The notes under the pieces were generated by a model. It was not told the origin of the DNA. It did not search any database and was given only the letters and a program-made list of their open reading frames with translations. Positions 40,128-49,761 of a stretch of DNA of 64,000 nt are shown here, in pieces. Within the stretch, counting starts at the first letter, position 1. Each line of letters begins with the position of its first letter. Source of the stretch: Marinococcus sp. PL1-022 (lineage in GTDB: Bacteria > Bacillota > Bacilli > Bacillales > Marinococcaceae). Both the position numbers and the translations under genes were made by a program. The stretch is taken from positions 1,007,495 to 1,071,494 of the forward strand of contig NZ_JAWXCX010000001.1 in NCBI RefSeq assembly GCF_033845285.1, in the 5' to 3' direction.

Positions 40128-41456
40128 TTGAACAGTGAAAATTTGTATGTCAGTCTTGATGTCGGCACATCGTCTGTCCGAGCGATTATCGGAGATATGA
40201 GCGGTGGTGCCTTGAAAATTATCGGAGTCGGCCGGGCGCCGTCTATCGGCATGAGAAAAGGTGCAATCGTCGATATCGATGAAACGGTCAAAGCGATTAA
40301 AGAAGCCGTGGATCAGGCGGAACGAATGGTTGATTTAGAAGTAAAGCAGGTTATTGTAGGAATTAACGGTAATCAGGTGGAAATGCGGGCATGTAATGGA
40401 ATAGTGGCCGTCTCAAGCACCGATCGTGAAATTCAGGACGAGGACGTGGAAAGAGTTATCGACGCGGCACATGTGATGAGCATTCCGCCCGATAGAGAAA
40501 TTATTGATATTATTCCGGCCCAGTTTATTGTGGACGGGATGGATGGAATTAAAGATCCGCGCGGCATGCTCGGCACTCGTCTCGAAATGGAAGGAACTAT
40601 TATCACAGGAGCTAAAACCGCTTTACATAACCTACTACGCTGTGTGGAGCGAGCAGGACTGGAAATTGCAGATATTGTGCTTCAGCCGTTGGCTTCAGGG
40701 AGCGTAGCCGTTTCAAAGGACGAGCGTTCTCTTGGGGTGGCACTGATTGATATTGGCGGCGGCTCGACGACGGTCTCTGTATTTCAGGAAGGCCAGCTGC
40801 AGACAATGTCCTTTCTCCCAATTGGCGGTAGCCACATCTCAAACGATATTTCTGTCGGCATCAGAACGACCGCTGAAGAAGCAGAGCGTCTGAAGCTTGA
40901 GCATGGCCATGCCTTTATTGATGATGCTTCTGATGATTTGTCCTTTTCTATTCAGACGCTTGGAAACAATGATCAGAAAAAATTCACGCAGCTCGAACTT
41001 GCAGAAATTATTGAACCGAGAATGGAAGAAATTCTTACATTAGTTCAGCAGGAAATCAACCGCATGGGCTATCATGATCTTCCGGGAGGTTATGTATTAA
41101 CCGGAGGAGCGGTCATGATGCCGGGAACGCTCGAGCTTGCCCAGGACATCTGGAAGCAGCATGTCCGCCTTGCAATGCCGGACTATATCGGCGTGCGGGA
41201 GCCTACGTATACAGCCAGTATCGGCCTGATTGAATTTGCATATAAAAGCATGAAGGTTCATAGTGGAGAGGAATCCGTTGTAGCAGCGGGACGCTCTGAG
41301 AAATATGCAGAATCAGACCGCCCGGCTTCAGCAGGAGAAGCGAATTACCGCAATGGTTCAAGCACGCGCCAGCAAAACCGGACGAAGGAAAAAGATCCGG
41401 AGGAGCCTGGATTTAAAGAGCGTATGCGAAGCGTATTTAAATCTTTCTTTGAATAA
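40128..41456 (+). CDS. ftsA: Cell division ATPase FtsA
   Basis: Actin-like protein tethering FtsZ to the membrane. 442 residues: LYVSLDVGTSSVRAIIGD (phosphate 1) at 4-21, the 1C domain (about 85-165), ALIDIGGGSTTVSVF (phosphate 2), and the adenosine motif GYVLTGGAVMMPG near 323. The chain ends in an amphipathic helix, FKERMRSVFKSFFE, the usual membrane-targeting sequence, after a disordered linker of about 50 residues. Starts with TTG at 40128. ftsZ follows 38 bases later. Confidence 0.97.
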   Translation: MNSENLYVSLDVGTSSVRAIIGDMSGGALKIIGVGRAPSIGMRKGAIVDIDETVKAIKEAVDQAERMVDLEVKQVIVGINGNQVEMRACNGIVAVSSTDREIQDEDVERVIDAAHVMSIPPDREIIDIIPAQFIVDGMDGIKDPRGMLGTRLEMEGTIITGAKTALHNLLRCVERAGLEIADIVLQPLASGSVAVSKDERSLGVALIDIGGGSTTVSVFQEGQLQTMSFLPIGGSHISNDISVGIRTTAEEAERLKLEHGHAFIDDASDDLSFSIQTLGNNDQKKFTQLELAEIIEPRMEEILTLVQQEINRMGYHDLPGGYVLTGGAVMMPGTLELAQDIWKQHVRLAMPDYIGVREPTYTASIGLIEFAYKSMKVHSGEESVVAAGRSEKYAESDRPASAGEANYRNGSSTRQQNRTKEKDPEEPGFKERMRSVFKSFFE

Positions 41457-41494
41457 GTAATGAAGGATAAAACGACTATATAGGAGGACCACAT

Positions 41495-42676
41495 ATGTTG
41501 GAATTTGAAATGGATATGGACCAGCTAGCCCAGATTAAAGTCATCGGTGTCGGCGGGGGCGGTTCGAACGCTGTGAACCGTATGATTGAGAACGGTTTAC
41601 AGGGAGTAGAATTTATTGCGGTAAACACAGACGCCCAGGCGTTAAAATTATCAGAAGCAGAAACAAAGCTTCAATTAGGCGGAAAGCTGACAAGAGGCCT
41701 GGGTGCCGGAGCGAACCCGGAAATTGGTAAAAAAGCTGCTGAAGAAAGCAAAGAGCAGCTCGAAGAAGCGCTCACCGGTGCCGATATGGTATTTATCACA
41801 GCTGGCATGGGCGGAGGCACAGGCACAGGTGCTGCTCCGGTTATTGCTGAAGTAGCCAAAGAAATTGGGGCCCTGACCGTAGGAGTCGTTACGCGCCCAT
41901 TTACATTTGAAGGTAAAAAGCGTGCGGTGCAGTCCTCCAACGGTATTTCCTCTTTAAAGGAAAAAGTGGACACGCTGATTGTTATTCCAAACGACCGTCT
42001 GCTTGAAATTGTGGACAAAAGCACGCCGATGCTTGAAGCGTTCCGTGAAGCAGACAATGTCCTTCGTCAGGGCGTCCAGGGCATTAGTGATCTGATCGCG
42101 GTACCGGGACTTATCAACCTTGACTTTGCCGACGTAAAAACAATTATGAGTGAAAAAGGCTCTGCGTTAATGGGCATCGGTATATCAACCGGAGAAAACC
42201 GTGCAGTGGAAGCGGCGAAAAAAGCCATCTCGAGCCCGCTTCTTGAAACGTCCGTGGAAGGCGCTCAGGGTGTGCTGATGAACATTACCGGCGGCTCCAA
42301 CCTGAGTCTGTTTGAAGTGCACGAAGCAGCAGAGATTGTATCTGAAGCTTCGGACACGGATGTTAATATGATCTTCGGCTCGGTTATTAACGAAAACCTG
42401 AAGGACGAAATCGTAGTTACGGTTATTGCGACAGGGTTTCAGGACAGTGAAGACCAGCGGAGCGCGCAGGGAACACGTGGCGGAGGCCGTCAGACTGTTT
42501 CCCGGCAGCAGCCGACAAGGCAGCAGGCTCCGCAGCAGCCCCAGCAGTCTGCACCCCAGCAGGACTGGAAGGAAGAGCCTGTTTCTGAAAATGAACCGTC
42601 CAGAGATAGAGATGGACAGGAAGAAGACGAAGGACTCGATATTCCAACGTTCCTGCGCAACCGGCGCCGCCGTTAG
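41495..42676 (+). CDS. ftsZ: Cell division GTPase FtsZ
   Basis: Tubulin-like GTPase forming the Z ring. 393 residues: [18 protein letters not shown] at the start, the tubulin signature GGGTGTG in [19 protein letters not shown] (about 97-115), [11 protein letters not shown] (T7 loop), a Gln-rich variable linker (about 320-380), and the C-terminal peptide [12 protein letters not shown] that binds FtsA and SepF. Strong ribosome site TAGGAGGACC. Followed by a terminator; the spoIIGA-sigE-sigG genes that lie downstream in B. subtilis are absent. Confidence 0.99.
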   Translation: MLEFEMDMDQLAQIKVIGVGGGGSNAVNRMIENGLQGVEFIAVNTDAQALKLSEAETKLQLGGKLTRGLGAGANPEIGKKAAEESKEQLEEALTGADMVFITAGMGGGTGTGAAPVIAEVAKEIGALTVGVVTRPFTFEGKKRAVQSSNGISSLKEKVDTLIVIPNDRLLEIVDKSTPMLEAFREADNVLRQGVQGISDLIAVPGLINLDFADVKTIMSEKGSALMGIGISTGENRAVEAAKKAISSPLLETSVEGAQGVLMNITGGSNLSLFEVHEAAEIVSEASDTDVNMIFGSVINENLKDEIVVTVIATGFQDSEDQRSAQGTRGGGRQTVSRQQPTRQQAPQQPQQSAPQQDWKEEPVSENEPSRDRDGQEEDEGLDIPTFLRNRRRR

Positions 42677-42700
42677 GCGCGGGCAGGTGATAGAAGAAAA

Positions 42701-42726
42701 AAGCGGGCCGGATACGGCCCGCTTTT
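42701..42726 (+). terminator. Terminator of ftsAZ
   Basis: AAGCGGGCC (42701-42709) pairs with GGCCCGCTT (42716-42724), followed by TTCTTC, 25 bases after the ftsZ stop. Confidence 0.85.
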
Positions 42727-42795
42727 CTTCGCTGATGCTGATGTATTTCCGTTTAAGCCATATAATTGATCAACAAGCAGAAAGGTCGTGATGGC

Positions 42796-43605
42796 ATGAA
42801 GCCTGAGCCGTTTCACCTTTTAACAAACGGTATTCTCGAGCTGCAAATGAACAGCAAAGCAGCTGCCGCCGGCTTTACTACAAGAGTAAACGGCGAGGGG
42901 AAGCCGCCTTACGAGAGCCGCAATACTGCCCTTCATGTAGGTGAAGACAGGAATGTAACGATAAACAACCGGCTGATCACCGCCGAACATATCGGCCGTC
43001 CTCTTTCCACCTGGACTGCTGAAGAGCAGGTTCACGGCAGCCGTATTGTAGAAGTCAGCCGCAGTGATGCCGGCAAAGGGAGTGAGCAGAGGGAAACCTC
43101 TGTGGCAGAAGCCGATGGCATGATTACCGAGTCGAAGGAAGTGACGCTTGTCAGTTTTTATGCTGATTGTGTTCCTCTGTTCTTTTATGCAGAAAGCGTT
43201 GCGATGGCAGGGCTAGCTCACGCAGGATGGAAAGGAACCGCCGCGGACATTGGGGCTGAAATGATTCGTGCTTTTGCAGATAAGGGGGTCCCGCCTGAAC
43301 AAATATATGTGGCGATCGGACCGGCTATATCTGGAGCTAATTATGAAGTGGATGAAACGGTCCTGTCAGCATTTAAGAGTCAACTTGATTTTTCCAGCGG
43401 GGAGCCTTGGGTCGAAAAGGCAGATGGGCGTTACGCGCTTGATTTAAAGACAGCCAACAGACTGTTGCTTGAACAGGCAGGAATCCCCCCTGAACGTATT
43501 GCTGTCAGCGGTTACTGTACTTATGCCGAAGAGGATCTGTTTTTCTCCCACCGTCGTGATAACGGGAAAACTGGACGAATGATGAGTTATATCTATATTA
43601 TATAG
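42796..43605 (+). CDS. pgeF: Peptidoglycan editing factor / polyphenol oxidase family protein YlmD
   Basis: 269 residues, multicopper-oxidase-like domain (YfiH/YlmD/PgeF). E. coli PgeF removes misincorporated UDP-MurNAc-L-serine; other members act on purine nucleosides. Metal-site residues seen: the histidine of EEQVHGSRIVEV, the cysteine of VSFYADCVPLFFY and the histidine of LAHAGWKGTAADIG; the end has CTYAEEDLFFSHRRDNGKTGRMM. ATG 42796 is chosen from the AAAGG 10 bases upstream. Directly after the ftsZ terminator, where B. subtilis has sigma factor genes in between. ylmE follows 19 bases later. Confidence 0.93.
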   Translation: MKPEPFHLLTNGILELQMNSKAAAAGFTTRVNGEGKPPYESRNTALHVGEDRNVTINNRLITAEHIGRPLSTWTAEEQVHGSRIVEVSRSDAGKGSEQRETSVAEADGMITESKEVTLVSFYADCVPLFFYAESVAMAGLAHAGWKGTAADIGAEMIRAFADKGVPPEQIYVAIGPAISGANYEVDETVLSAFKSQLDFSSGEPWVEKADGRYALDLKTANRLLLEQAGIPPERIAVSGYCTYAEEDLFFSHRRDNGKTGRMMSYIYII

Positions 43606-43624
43606 ACAAGGAGGATGCTGCAAT

Positions 43625-44302
43625 TTGAACACGGTGGAAGCCAACTGGAAAGTGATAAAGCGTAACATCCGCCTCGCCTGTGAAGCATCCGGCCGGGATA
43701 CGGAGGATGTCACATGCATTGCTGTTACCAAGTACGTTTCCCCGGAGCGGGCGGTAGAGGCAGTAGAAGCCGGAATAACCAATTTAGGGGAAAACCGTGT
43801 GGAAGGAGCGCTTGAAAAATACGAAGCTGTTTCCGGCCGCGCGGACATTCATTTTATTGGCACCCTGCAGTCCAAAAAAGCGAAAAAAATTATCGGCAAA
43901 TGTGCATACATTCATTCGCTGGACCGTTGGAGTCTGGCAGAGGAAATCAACAAGCGTTCCGGAGAAACAGTCACCGAATGCTTTGTGCAGGTGAATGCCT
44001 CTGGGGAAGAAAGCAAGGCAGGGCTTCCGCCAGAGGAAGTGGAGCCGTTTATCGAATCACTCGTGAAACTTTCCGGCCTCCGGATCGTAGGTTTAATGAC
44101 ACTCGCTCCATTTGAAGAGGACGCTGAAAAAACCCGGCCGGTGTTTCGTCAGATGAATGAGTTGCGCAGGCGTATCCAGGAAAACGGCTGGGCGCACGCT
44201 CCCTGCCGGTATTTATCCATGGGAATGTCCAACGATTATATGGTAGCTGTGGAAGAAGGCGCTACTCATATCCGTCTTGGTACTTCGCTTGTAGGTGAAT
44301 AA
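43625..44302 (+). CDS. ylmE: YggS-family PLP-binding protein YlmE
   Basis: 225 residues, alanine-racemase-like TIM barrel without the second domain. Binds pyridoxal 5'-phosphate (lysine in CIAVTKYVSPE) and takes part in B6 and amino-acid homeostasis; it has no known enzymatic activity. Motifs: NLGENRVEGALEKYE, HFIGTLQSKKAKKI, GLMTLAPFEED, LSMGMSNDYMVAVEEGATHIRLGTSLVG. It starts with TTG at 43625 behind AGGAGGATG. Part of the conserved ylmD-ylmE-sepF-ylmG-ylmH-divIVA row. Confidence 0.95.
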   Translation: MNTVEANWKVIKRNIRLACEASGRDTEDVTCIAVTKYVSPERAVEAVEAGITNLGENRVEGALEKYEAVSGRADIHFIGTLQSKKAKKIIGKCAYIHSLDRWSLAEEINKRSGETVTECFVQVNASGEESKAGLPPEEVEPFIESLVKLSGLRIVGLMTLAPFEEDAEKTRPVFRQMNELRRRIQENGWAHAPCRYLSMGMSNDYMVAVEEGATHIRLGTSLVGE

Positions 44303-44361
44303 AGGAACCAGGCGTTAAGTAACAAAACAGCTGTATCTCTGTGTAAAAAGGAGAGGAGAAG

Positions 44362-44790
44362 ATGAGTTTGCGTTCGAAGTTCCGGCGTTTTTTTGAAATG
44401 GACGACGATGTGGTCGAACAGGAAGTCCCTCTTTCTGAAGAAGAACAGTACGCCCAGTATGAAAACAGGCAGGGGACATCTCCAAGCAATGTGGTGAGCC
44501 TGCAGAGTGTGCAGAAGTCCTCGAAGGTGATGCTTCTGGAGCCGCGCAGCTACGAAGAAGTGCAGGATATCGCCGATCACCTGTGCAGCCGAAAAGCAGT
44601 GATCATTAATCTGCAGCGGGTGCCGAAGGAGCAGGGGCGTCGTATCGTAGATTTTTTAAGCGGCACGGTCTATGCCATCGGCGGAGACATTCAGAAGGTC
44701 GGCAGTCAGATCTTTTTCTGCGCGCCCGATAATGTGGATATTTCAGGGGCCATTACAGATATTTTATCAGAACGGGATGAACACTATTAA
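44362..44790 (+). CDS. sepF: Cell division protein SepF
   Basis: 142 residues. SepF forms rings that bundle FtsZ and anchor it to the membrane through the N-terminal amphipathic helix, here [12 protein letters not shown]. The middle is a Gln/Glu-rich linker, the C-terminal domain (about 60-140) has [49 protein letters not shown] and [12 protein letters not shown]. Start behind AAGGAGAGGAG. The partner sequence on FtsZ (its C-terminal peptide) is encoded 2 kb upstream. Confidence 0.96.
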   Translation: MSLRSKFRRFFEMDDDVVEQEVPLSEEEQYAQYENRQGTSPSNVVSLQSVQKSSKVMLLEPRSYEEVQDIADHLCSRKAVIINLQRVPKEQGRRIVDFLSGTVYAIGGDIQKVGSQIFFCAPDNVDISGAITDILSERDEHY

Positions 44791-44808
44791 AAAGAAAGGA
44801 GAGAGATT

Positions 44809-45081
44809 ATGCAGCTTATAGGTTCCTTGCTGATTAGTTTAATCAGTCTTTACCGGATTGTGTTAATTGTATATATCCTCATGTCGTGGTTCCCAAACGC
44901 GAGAGAATCTACAATCGGCCAGTTTATCGGTTCGATCTGTGAACCATATTTGGAGCCGTTCCGCCGCTTTATTCCGCCACTCGGCCCGCTTGATATATCG
45001 CCAATCGTGGCAATCATTGTGCTCTTTTTTGCAGAATCAGGCATCCGGGCGCTGTTTTTCAATGCCGGTGCATTGTTTTAA
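44809..45081 (+). CDS. ylmG: YggT-family membrane protein YlmG
   Basis: 90 residues with two membrane helices (about 5-25 and 65-85) flanking the conserved loop SWFPNARESTIGQFIGSICEPYLEPFRRFIPPLGPLDISPIVA split by the helix start. The YggT family is linked to cell shape, division and membrane protein organisation; the exact function is unknown. Ribosome site AAAGGAGAG. It lies 18 bases after sepF and 16 before ylmH, in a conserved operon. Confidence 0.95.
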   Translation: MQLIGSLLISLISLYRIVLIVYILMSWFPNARESTIGQFIGSICEPYLEPFRRFIPPLGPLDISPIVAIIVLFFAESGIRALFFNAGALF

Positions 45082-45097
45082 TTGAGGTGAATAAAAC

Positions 45098-45886
45098 ATG
45101 AACATGCTCGAACACTTCCGGCCGGAGGAAAGAGCCTGGGTGGAACAGGCGTCAGACTGGAAAGAAGCAGTCGAAACAAACTTCGAAAGACGGCTGACCG
45201 ATTTTCTCGATCCGCGGGAGCGGGATATTCTAGCGTCGGTCATCGGAAAAGACGAAACCGTTCACTATGCTTTTGCCGGGGGGAGCGATGATGCTGAACG
45301 AAAACGGGCGTTAATTTATCCGTTTTACGAACAGCCGGAGCTGGAGGATTTTCAGCTCATATTGTTTGAAATCTCCTATCCGCAGAAATTTGCTTCTCTT
45401 GAACACAAGGATGTTCTCGGGGCTTTGATGGGCATTGGATTAAAACGGGAGAAATTCGGTGATATCCTGGAGGGGGAAGGCTGCTTTCAATTCGTAGCAG
45501 CTGCTGAAGTCCGCAGCTATATCGAGCTGAATCTTCCAAAAATTGCCAATGTATCGGTGGCGCCTGTGGAAAAACCATTTTCCGCTATGCTGCCGATAGA
45601 AGAACAGTGGGTGGAACGTGAAACCACCGTTTCTTCGCTTCGGCTCGATACCTTTATGGCAGAAGCATACCGGCTTTCAAGAAGCAAAACGCTTCCATTC
45701 ATAGAAAAGGCCAAGGTGCGCGTGAACTGGAAAAAGGTGGACCAGTCCTCTTATATGCTGCGCCCCGGGGATTACGTTTCGGTACGCGGGCTTGGCCGCT
45801 CTAAATTGATGGAGGTGCTGGGACGCACGAAAAAGGATAAGCAGCGGATTGTGTACGGAATTAAAGAACAAAAAAGAAAAAAATAA
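45098..45886 (+). CDS. ylmH: S4-domain RNA-binding protein YlmH
   Basis: 262 residues. N-terminal alpha/beta region, then a C-terminal S4 RNA-binding domain (about 180-245: LRLDTFMAEAYRLSRSKTLPFIEKAKVRVN and PGDYVSVRGLGR). YlmH and its relatives act in ribosome-associated quality control, recycling stalled 50S-peptidyl-tRNA complexes alongside RqcH and RqcP; the window also holds part of rqcH at its right edge. Named also for its place in the division gene cluster. Start ATG, 16 bases after ylmG. Confidence 0.93.
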   Translation: MNMLEHFRPEERAWVEQASDWKEAVETNFERRLTDFLDPRERDILASVIGKDETVHYAFAGGSDDAERKRALIYPFYEQPELEDFQLILFEISYPQKFASLEHKDVLGALMGIGLKREKFGDILEGEGCFQFVAAAEVRSYIELNLPKIANVSVAPVEKPFSAMLPIEEQWVERETTVSSLRLDTFMAEAYRLSRSKTLPFIEKAKVRVNWKKVDQSSYMLRPGDYVSVRGLGRSKLMEVLGRTKKDKQRIVYGIKEQKRKK

Positions 45887-45995
45887 CCTTTTTGGTTTTG
45901 AAGGAAGGAACTGCCTTTTTCGCCGCGAATGTAGAAAGAGGCAGCAGGCTTTCGGGCCAGTATACATACTTGAACAGTAGAAAGGGTGAAAGATT

Positions 45996-46508
45996 TTGCC
46001 TTTAACACCACTGGATATTCATAATAAGGAATTCACAAGAGGATTCCGGGGATACGACGAAGATGAAGTAAACGATTTTCTAAAGCAGCTGATTAAGGAT
46101 TTTGAAGATGTGATTCGTGAACGCGACGAGCTGTACGATCGCACAAAAGAGCTCGAAGACCGCATCAATCATTTCTCAAGCATTGAAGAGACGCTGAATA
46201 AGTCGATCTATGTAGCCCAGGAATCGGCAGAAGAGGTGCGGAAAAATGCCCAGAAGGAAGGACAGCTGAAGGTGCAGGAAGCGGAGAAAAATGCGGACCG
46301 CATTATTAACGAAGCCCTAAACAAATCACGACGGATTGAGCTTGAAATTGAAGAACTGAAAAAGCAGGCTTCTGTTTACCAGACCAAGTTCAAAATGCTG
46401 CTCGAAGCACAAATGGAAATGCTTCATTCGGATGAATGGCAGAATCTTGCCGAAGAGGAACCGGCTGAGGCAAACGTTTATGCCGGCGACGGCGAACGCC
46501 TTGACTAA
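45996..46508 (+). CDS. divIVA: Polar and septal coiled-coil protein DivIVA
   Basis: 170 residues. Recognises negatively curved membrane at septa and poles and recruits MinJ and other partners. The N-terminal lipid-binding domain (LTPLDIHNKEFTRGFRGYDEDEVNDFL, residues 3-29) with the conserved arginine and aromatic tip is followed by long coiled coils (30-65 and 70-150) and a short acidic tail. Starts with TTG at 45996 behind AAAGGGTGA. The ileS promoter overlaps its stop codon. Confidence 0.97.
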   Translation: MPLTPLDIHNKEFTRGFRGYDEDEVNDFLKQLIKDFEDVIRERDELYDRTKELEDRINHFSSIEETLNKSIYVAQESAEEVRKNAQKEGQLKVQEAEKNADRIINEALNKSRRIELEIEELKKQASVYQTKFKMLLEAQMEMLHSDEWQNLAEEEPAEANVYAGDGERLD

Positions 46509-46529
46509 CACCGGTAACTAGATTATACT
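46501..46529 (+). promoter_or_regulatory. Sigma-A promoter of ileS
   Basis: TTGACT (46501-46506, the -35, overlapping the divIVA stop codon), a 17-base spacer and TATACT (46524-46529). Transcripts would start near 46536, just upstream of the T-box leader. Confidence 0.8.
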
Positions 46530-46535
46530 TTTGCA

Positions 46536-46810
46536 TTATCATATTCGATAAACGTTGAAGGGGAGAAGGCAGTAATGCACCGGTCTCAGCGATCTGCGGT
46601 TGGTGTAAGCGCAGAACCAGGACATTTTTGTTATCACCCTGGAGTTCCTTAACTGAACAAAGCAGTAAGTTAAGGCGGCTTAAAAAAAGCCGTTATTGCC
46701 AATGAAGAGACGAGAAGGGGGCCGTATAGCCTCCTGCGCTCATCAGGGTGGTACCGCGAGTCATTCTCGCCCCTATGCTATGCACAGGGGGCTTGGAATG
46801 GCTCTTTTTA
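46536..46810 (+). ncRNA. T-box riboswitch upstream of ileS (isoleucine)
   Basis: T-box core AGGGTGGTACCGCGAG at 46745-46760. The leader before it has stem I with the AGCGATCTGCGG/GCGCAGA helix near 46588-46617 and an ATC triplet (46633-46635) in the expected specifier position; then a stem CCTTAACT/AGTTAAGG and a smaller CGGCTT/AAGCCG stem. The terminator is AGTCATTC (46759-46766) with GAATGGCT (46796-46803), with GCCCCT/AGGGGGC inside, then TTTTT. Uncharged tRNA(Ile) would favour the antiterminator. The specifier position was set by eye. Confidence 0.95.
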
Positions 46811-46836
46811 TTGTAAAAAAAGAGGAGGATGCGGAA

Positions 46837-49611
46837 ATGAGTTATAAAGAATCGCTGTTAATGCCGAAAACCAAATTTCCAATGCGCGGCAATCTGCCAA
46901 ATAAAGAACCGGAACGCCAGAAAACATGGAACGAGCAGGACATTTATGAGCAGGTGCAGGCCCGCACAGAAGGGCGCCCGCTGTTTGTGCTGCACGACGG
47001 GCCTCCCTATGCTAACGGGGACATCCATATGGGGCATGCGCTGAATAAAGTGCTGAAGGACTTTATTGTCCGCTATAAATCGATGACAGGCTACCATGCA
47101 CCGTACGTTCCGGGCTGGGACGTTCACGGGCTTCCGATTGAAACGGCGCTTACGAAAAATAAAAAAGTGGACCGGAAAAAAATGACAACAGCTGAATTCC
47201 GTGCCGCGTGTGAAGAATATGCGGAGAAACAAATTGACCGGCAGCGGGAGCAGTTTAAACGCCTCGGGGTCAGAGGGGATTGGGAAAGCCCGTATGTGAC
47301 GATGAATCATGAGTACGAAGCCCAGCAGATCCAGGTTTTCGGGGAAATGGCCAAGCGCGGCCATATTTATAAAGGCAAAAAGCCGGTCTACTGGTCCCCG
47401 TCCTCGGAATCGGCCCTGGCAGAAGCAGAAATCGAATACCACGATATGCGCTCTCCGTCGATTTATGTGTCGTTTGCGGTTAAAGAAGGAAAAAATGTTC
47501 TCGAAGGCGATGAGAAGTTTATCATCTGGACAACGACCCCTTGGACGATTCCGGCAAACCTGGCAATCACTGTTCATCCGGAGCTTGACTACGTTGTCGT
47601 GCAGGTGAACGGAGAAAAGTACGTCGTTGCTGAAGGGCTGCTCGAGGAGCTCGAACAAAGGCTGGAGTGGGACGGCTATGAAATCACAAAGCGTATGAAG
47701 GGGCGTGACCTTGAATACGTGATGGCTGAGCACCCTATTTATGGCCGGGATTCGCTCGTCATTCTCGGGGAACACGTGACGCTCGATGCTGGTACCGGCT
47801 GCGTGCACACAGCGCCCGGCCACGGGGAAGAAGACTTTGTGGTAGGACAGCAGTACGGTCTGGAAACACTCTGTCCTGTAGATGACAAAGGGGTATTTAC
47901 CGACGAAGCCCCGGGCTTTGAAGGACTGTTTTACGATAAGGCAAATAAATCAATCACGGATAAACTCGATCAGCTCGGGGCGCTCCTGCAGCTGAACTTC
48001 TTCAGTCACTCGTATCCGCATGACTGGAGAACGAAAAAGCCGGTCATTTACCGGGCGACCGATCAGTGGTTTGCATCGATCGAAAACATCCGGGGCGAGC
48101 TTCTGGATGAAATCAGCCAGGTGACATGGACTCCGGCCTGGGGAGAAACGCGCCTGTACAACATGGTGCGCGACCGGGGCGACTGGTGCATTTCGAGACA
48201 GCGTGCATGGGGCGTGCCGATTCCGGTCTTTTATGCAGAGGACGGCGAAGCGCTCATTAACGATGAGACTATTCAGCACGTTTCCGAACTGTTCCGCAGC
48301 CACGGCTCCAACGTATGGTTTGAGTGGGACACAGCCGATCTGCTTCCGGACGGGTTTACGTCGGAACACAGCCCGAACGGCACCTTTACGAGAGAAATGG
48401 ATATTATGGACGTGTGGTTTGACAGCGGATCGTCCCATCAGTCAGTGCTTGAGGCGTCTCCGCTTCTGCAGCGTCCGGCTGATATGTATCTTGAAGGCTC
48501 CGACCAGTACCGCGGCTGGTTTAACTCTTCTCTTACAACGAGTGTCGCGGTTACCGGCAAGGCACCGTACCGCTCTGTACTGAGCCACGGCTTTACGATG
48601 GACGGAGAAGGCAAAAAAATGAGCAAGTCGCTCGGAAATACCATTTCGCCAAACGACATCACAAAGCAGCTCGGTGCGGATATTCTCCGGCTCTGGGTCT
48701 CGAGTGTCGACTACCAGGCGGATCACCGGCTCTCAGACAACATTTTAAAGCAAATAGCAGAAGCGTACCGCAAGATCCGTAACACGTTCCGGTTCATGCT
48801 CGGAAACCTGAGCGACTTTGAGCCGGAGAAGCACCGGGTCGCGCCGTCGGACTGGAGCGAGCTTGATCAGTATATGCATCTGCGCCTGCAGGATTTAATC
48901 GCAAAAATCCGTGCCGGATATGAAGAGTATCAGTTCGTGAATGTCTATCAGACGTTCCATAATTTCTGCACCGTGGATCTGAGCTCGTTTTACCTTGATA
49001 TTGCCAAGGATACACTCTATGTGGAGCATGAAGATGACGTCCGCCGCCGGGCTGTGCAGACAGTGCTTTATGACACGTTAACAGCTCTCGTGCAGATGAT
49101 CGCCCCGATCATTCCGCATACGGCCGAGGAGGTGTGGGAGTTTATCCCTCACACAGAGGCTGAAAGCGTACAGCTGACGGATATGCCGCAGGCGGACCGT
49201 TCGACGGAGGATGAAGAGCTCCGCCGGAAGTGGGACCGTCTTATGGACGTCCGGGACGATGTATTAAAGGCGCTGGAGACAGCGAGAGGAGAAAAAGTGA
49301 TTGGCAAGTCGCTCGAAGCCTCGGTTGATATTTATGCCGACGGCGAAGTGAGAGATATGCTTCAGAGCGTAACCCGCTTAAAGACGCTGTTTATTGTGTC
49401 AAAGGCAGAGGTTGCCGGATCAGCGTCTGAGGCCCCGGCAGAAGCCGCGAAGCTTGATGAAGTAAGCGTCGTTGTAAAGGCAGCGGAAGGTGAACGCTGC
49501 GAACGCTGCTGGGAGGTTACCGACACAGTGGGAGAAGACCCGGCGTATCCGGATCTCTGCAGCCGCTGTGCTTCGGTCATGCATCAAAAAGAGAACGTCA
49601 ATCAGTCATAG
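46837..49611 (+). CDS. ileS: Isoleucyl-tRNA synthetase
   Basis: Charges tRNA(Ile). 924 residues, class Ia synthetase: HIGH-type motif [14 protein letters not shown] (about 57-70), CP1 editing domain with the [13 protein letters not shown] stretch, catalytic core with [13 protein letters not shown] and KKMSKSLGN (KMSKS, about 594), the anticodon-binding helical domain, and a C-terminal zinc finger with CERCWE and CSRC. Bacterial (ileS1) layout, as expected for a mupirocin-sensitive type. ATG 46837 follows AGAGGAGG; longer upstream reading frame runs through the T-box and is not coding. Followed by a terminator. Confidence 0.98.
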   Translation: MSYKESLLMPKTKFPMRGNLPNKEPERQKTWNEQDIYEQVQARTEGRPLFVLHDGPPYANGDIHMGHALNKVLKDFIVRYKSMTGYHAPYVPGWDVHGLPIETALTKNKKVDRKKMTTAEFRAACEEYAEKQIDRQREQFKRLGVRGDWESPYVTMNHEYEAQQIQVFGEMAKRGHIYKGKKPVYWSPSSESALAEAEIEYHDMRSPSIYVSFAVKEGKNVLEGDEKFIIWTTTPWTIPANLAITVHPELDYVVVQVNGEKYVVAEGLLEELEQRLEWDGYEITKRMKGRDLEYVMAEHPIYGRDSLVILGEHVTLDAGTGCVHTAPGHGEEDFVVGQQYGLETLCPVDDKGVFTDEAPGFEGLFYDKANKSITDKLDQLGALLQLNFFSHSYPHDWRTKKPVIYRATDQWFASIENIRGELLDEISQVTWTPAWGETRLYNMVRDRGDWCISRQRAWGVPIPVFYAEDGEALINDETIQHVSELFRSHGSNVWFEWDTADLLPDGFTSEHSPNGTFTREMDIMDVWFDSGSSHQSVLEASPLLQRPADMYLEGSDQYRGWFNSSLTTSVAVTGKAPYRSVLSHGFTMDGEGKKMSKSLGNTISPNDITKQLGADILRLWVSSVDYQADHRLSDNILKQIAEAYRKIRNTFRFMLGNLSDFEPEKHRVAPSDWSELDQYMHLRLQDLIAKIRAGYEEYQFVNVYQTFHNFCTVDLSSFYLDIAKDTLYVEHEDDVRRRAVQTVLYDTLTALVQMIAPIIPHTAEEVWEFIPHTEAESVQLTDMPQADRSTEDEELRRKWDRLMDVRDDVLKALETARGEKVIGKSLEASVDIYADGEVRDMLQSVTRLKTLFIVSKAEVAGSASEAPAEAAKLDEVSVVVKAAEGERCERCWEVTDTVGEDPAYPDLCSRCASVMHQKENVNQS

Positions 49612-49619
49612 CACGTGCT

Positions 49620-49650
49620 GAGCCCCTTTACTGCAAGGGGGCTCTTTTTT
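49620..49650 (+). terminator. Terminator of ileS
   Basis: GAGCCCC (49620-49626) pairs with GGGGCTC (49638-49644), followed by TTTTTT (49645-49650). Confidence 0.9.
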
Positions 49651-49707
49651 ATAAAAAGTAAAGGGCCGGAAGGATCGCCCTGAGCGCTGTTCGCCCCGGC
49701 GAATATA

Positions 49708-49716
49708 TGCTAAAAT
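49708..49716 (+). promoter_or_regulatory. Candidate extended -10 promoter of lspA
   Basis: TGCTAAAAT (TG-N-TAAAAT) 46 bases before the lspA start, without a clear -35. The flanking string is the same as in the candidate promoter at 27417. Confidence 0.35.
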
Positions 49717-49761
49717 GCTAAGGATGGAACGCACACCGCAAGAGAGGATGACAGAGTCCGT

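Noticed and set aside
46696-46836. In-frame N-terminal extension of ileS
   Set aside because: It runs through the T-box terminator; AGAGGAGG directly before ATG 46837 marks the real start.
46858-47823. 321-codon open frame antisense to ileS
   Set aside because: It lies wholly opposite a well-conserved synthetase, has no ribosome site and its translation resembles no known family. Long antisense frames arise from codon bias.
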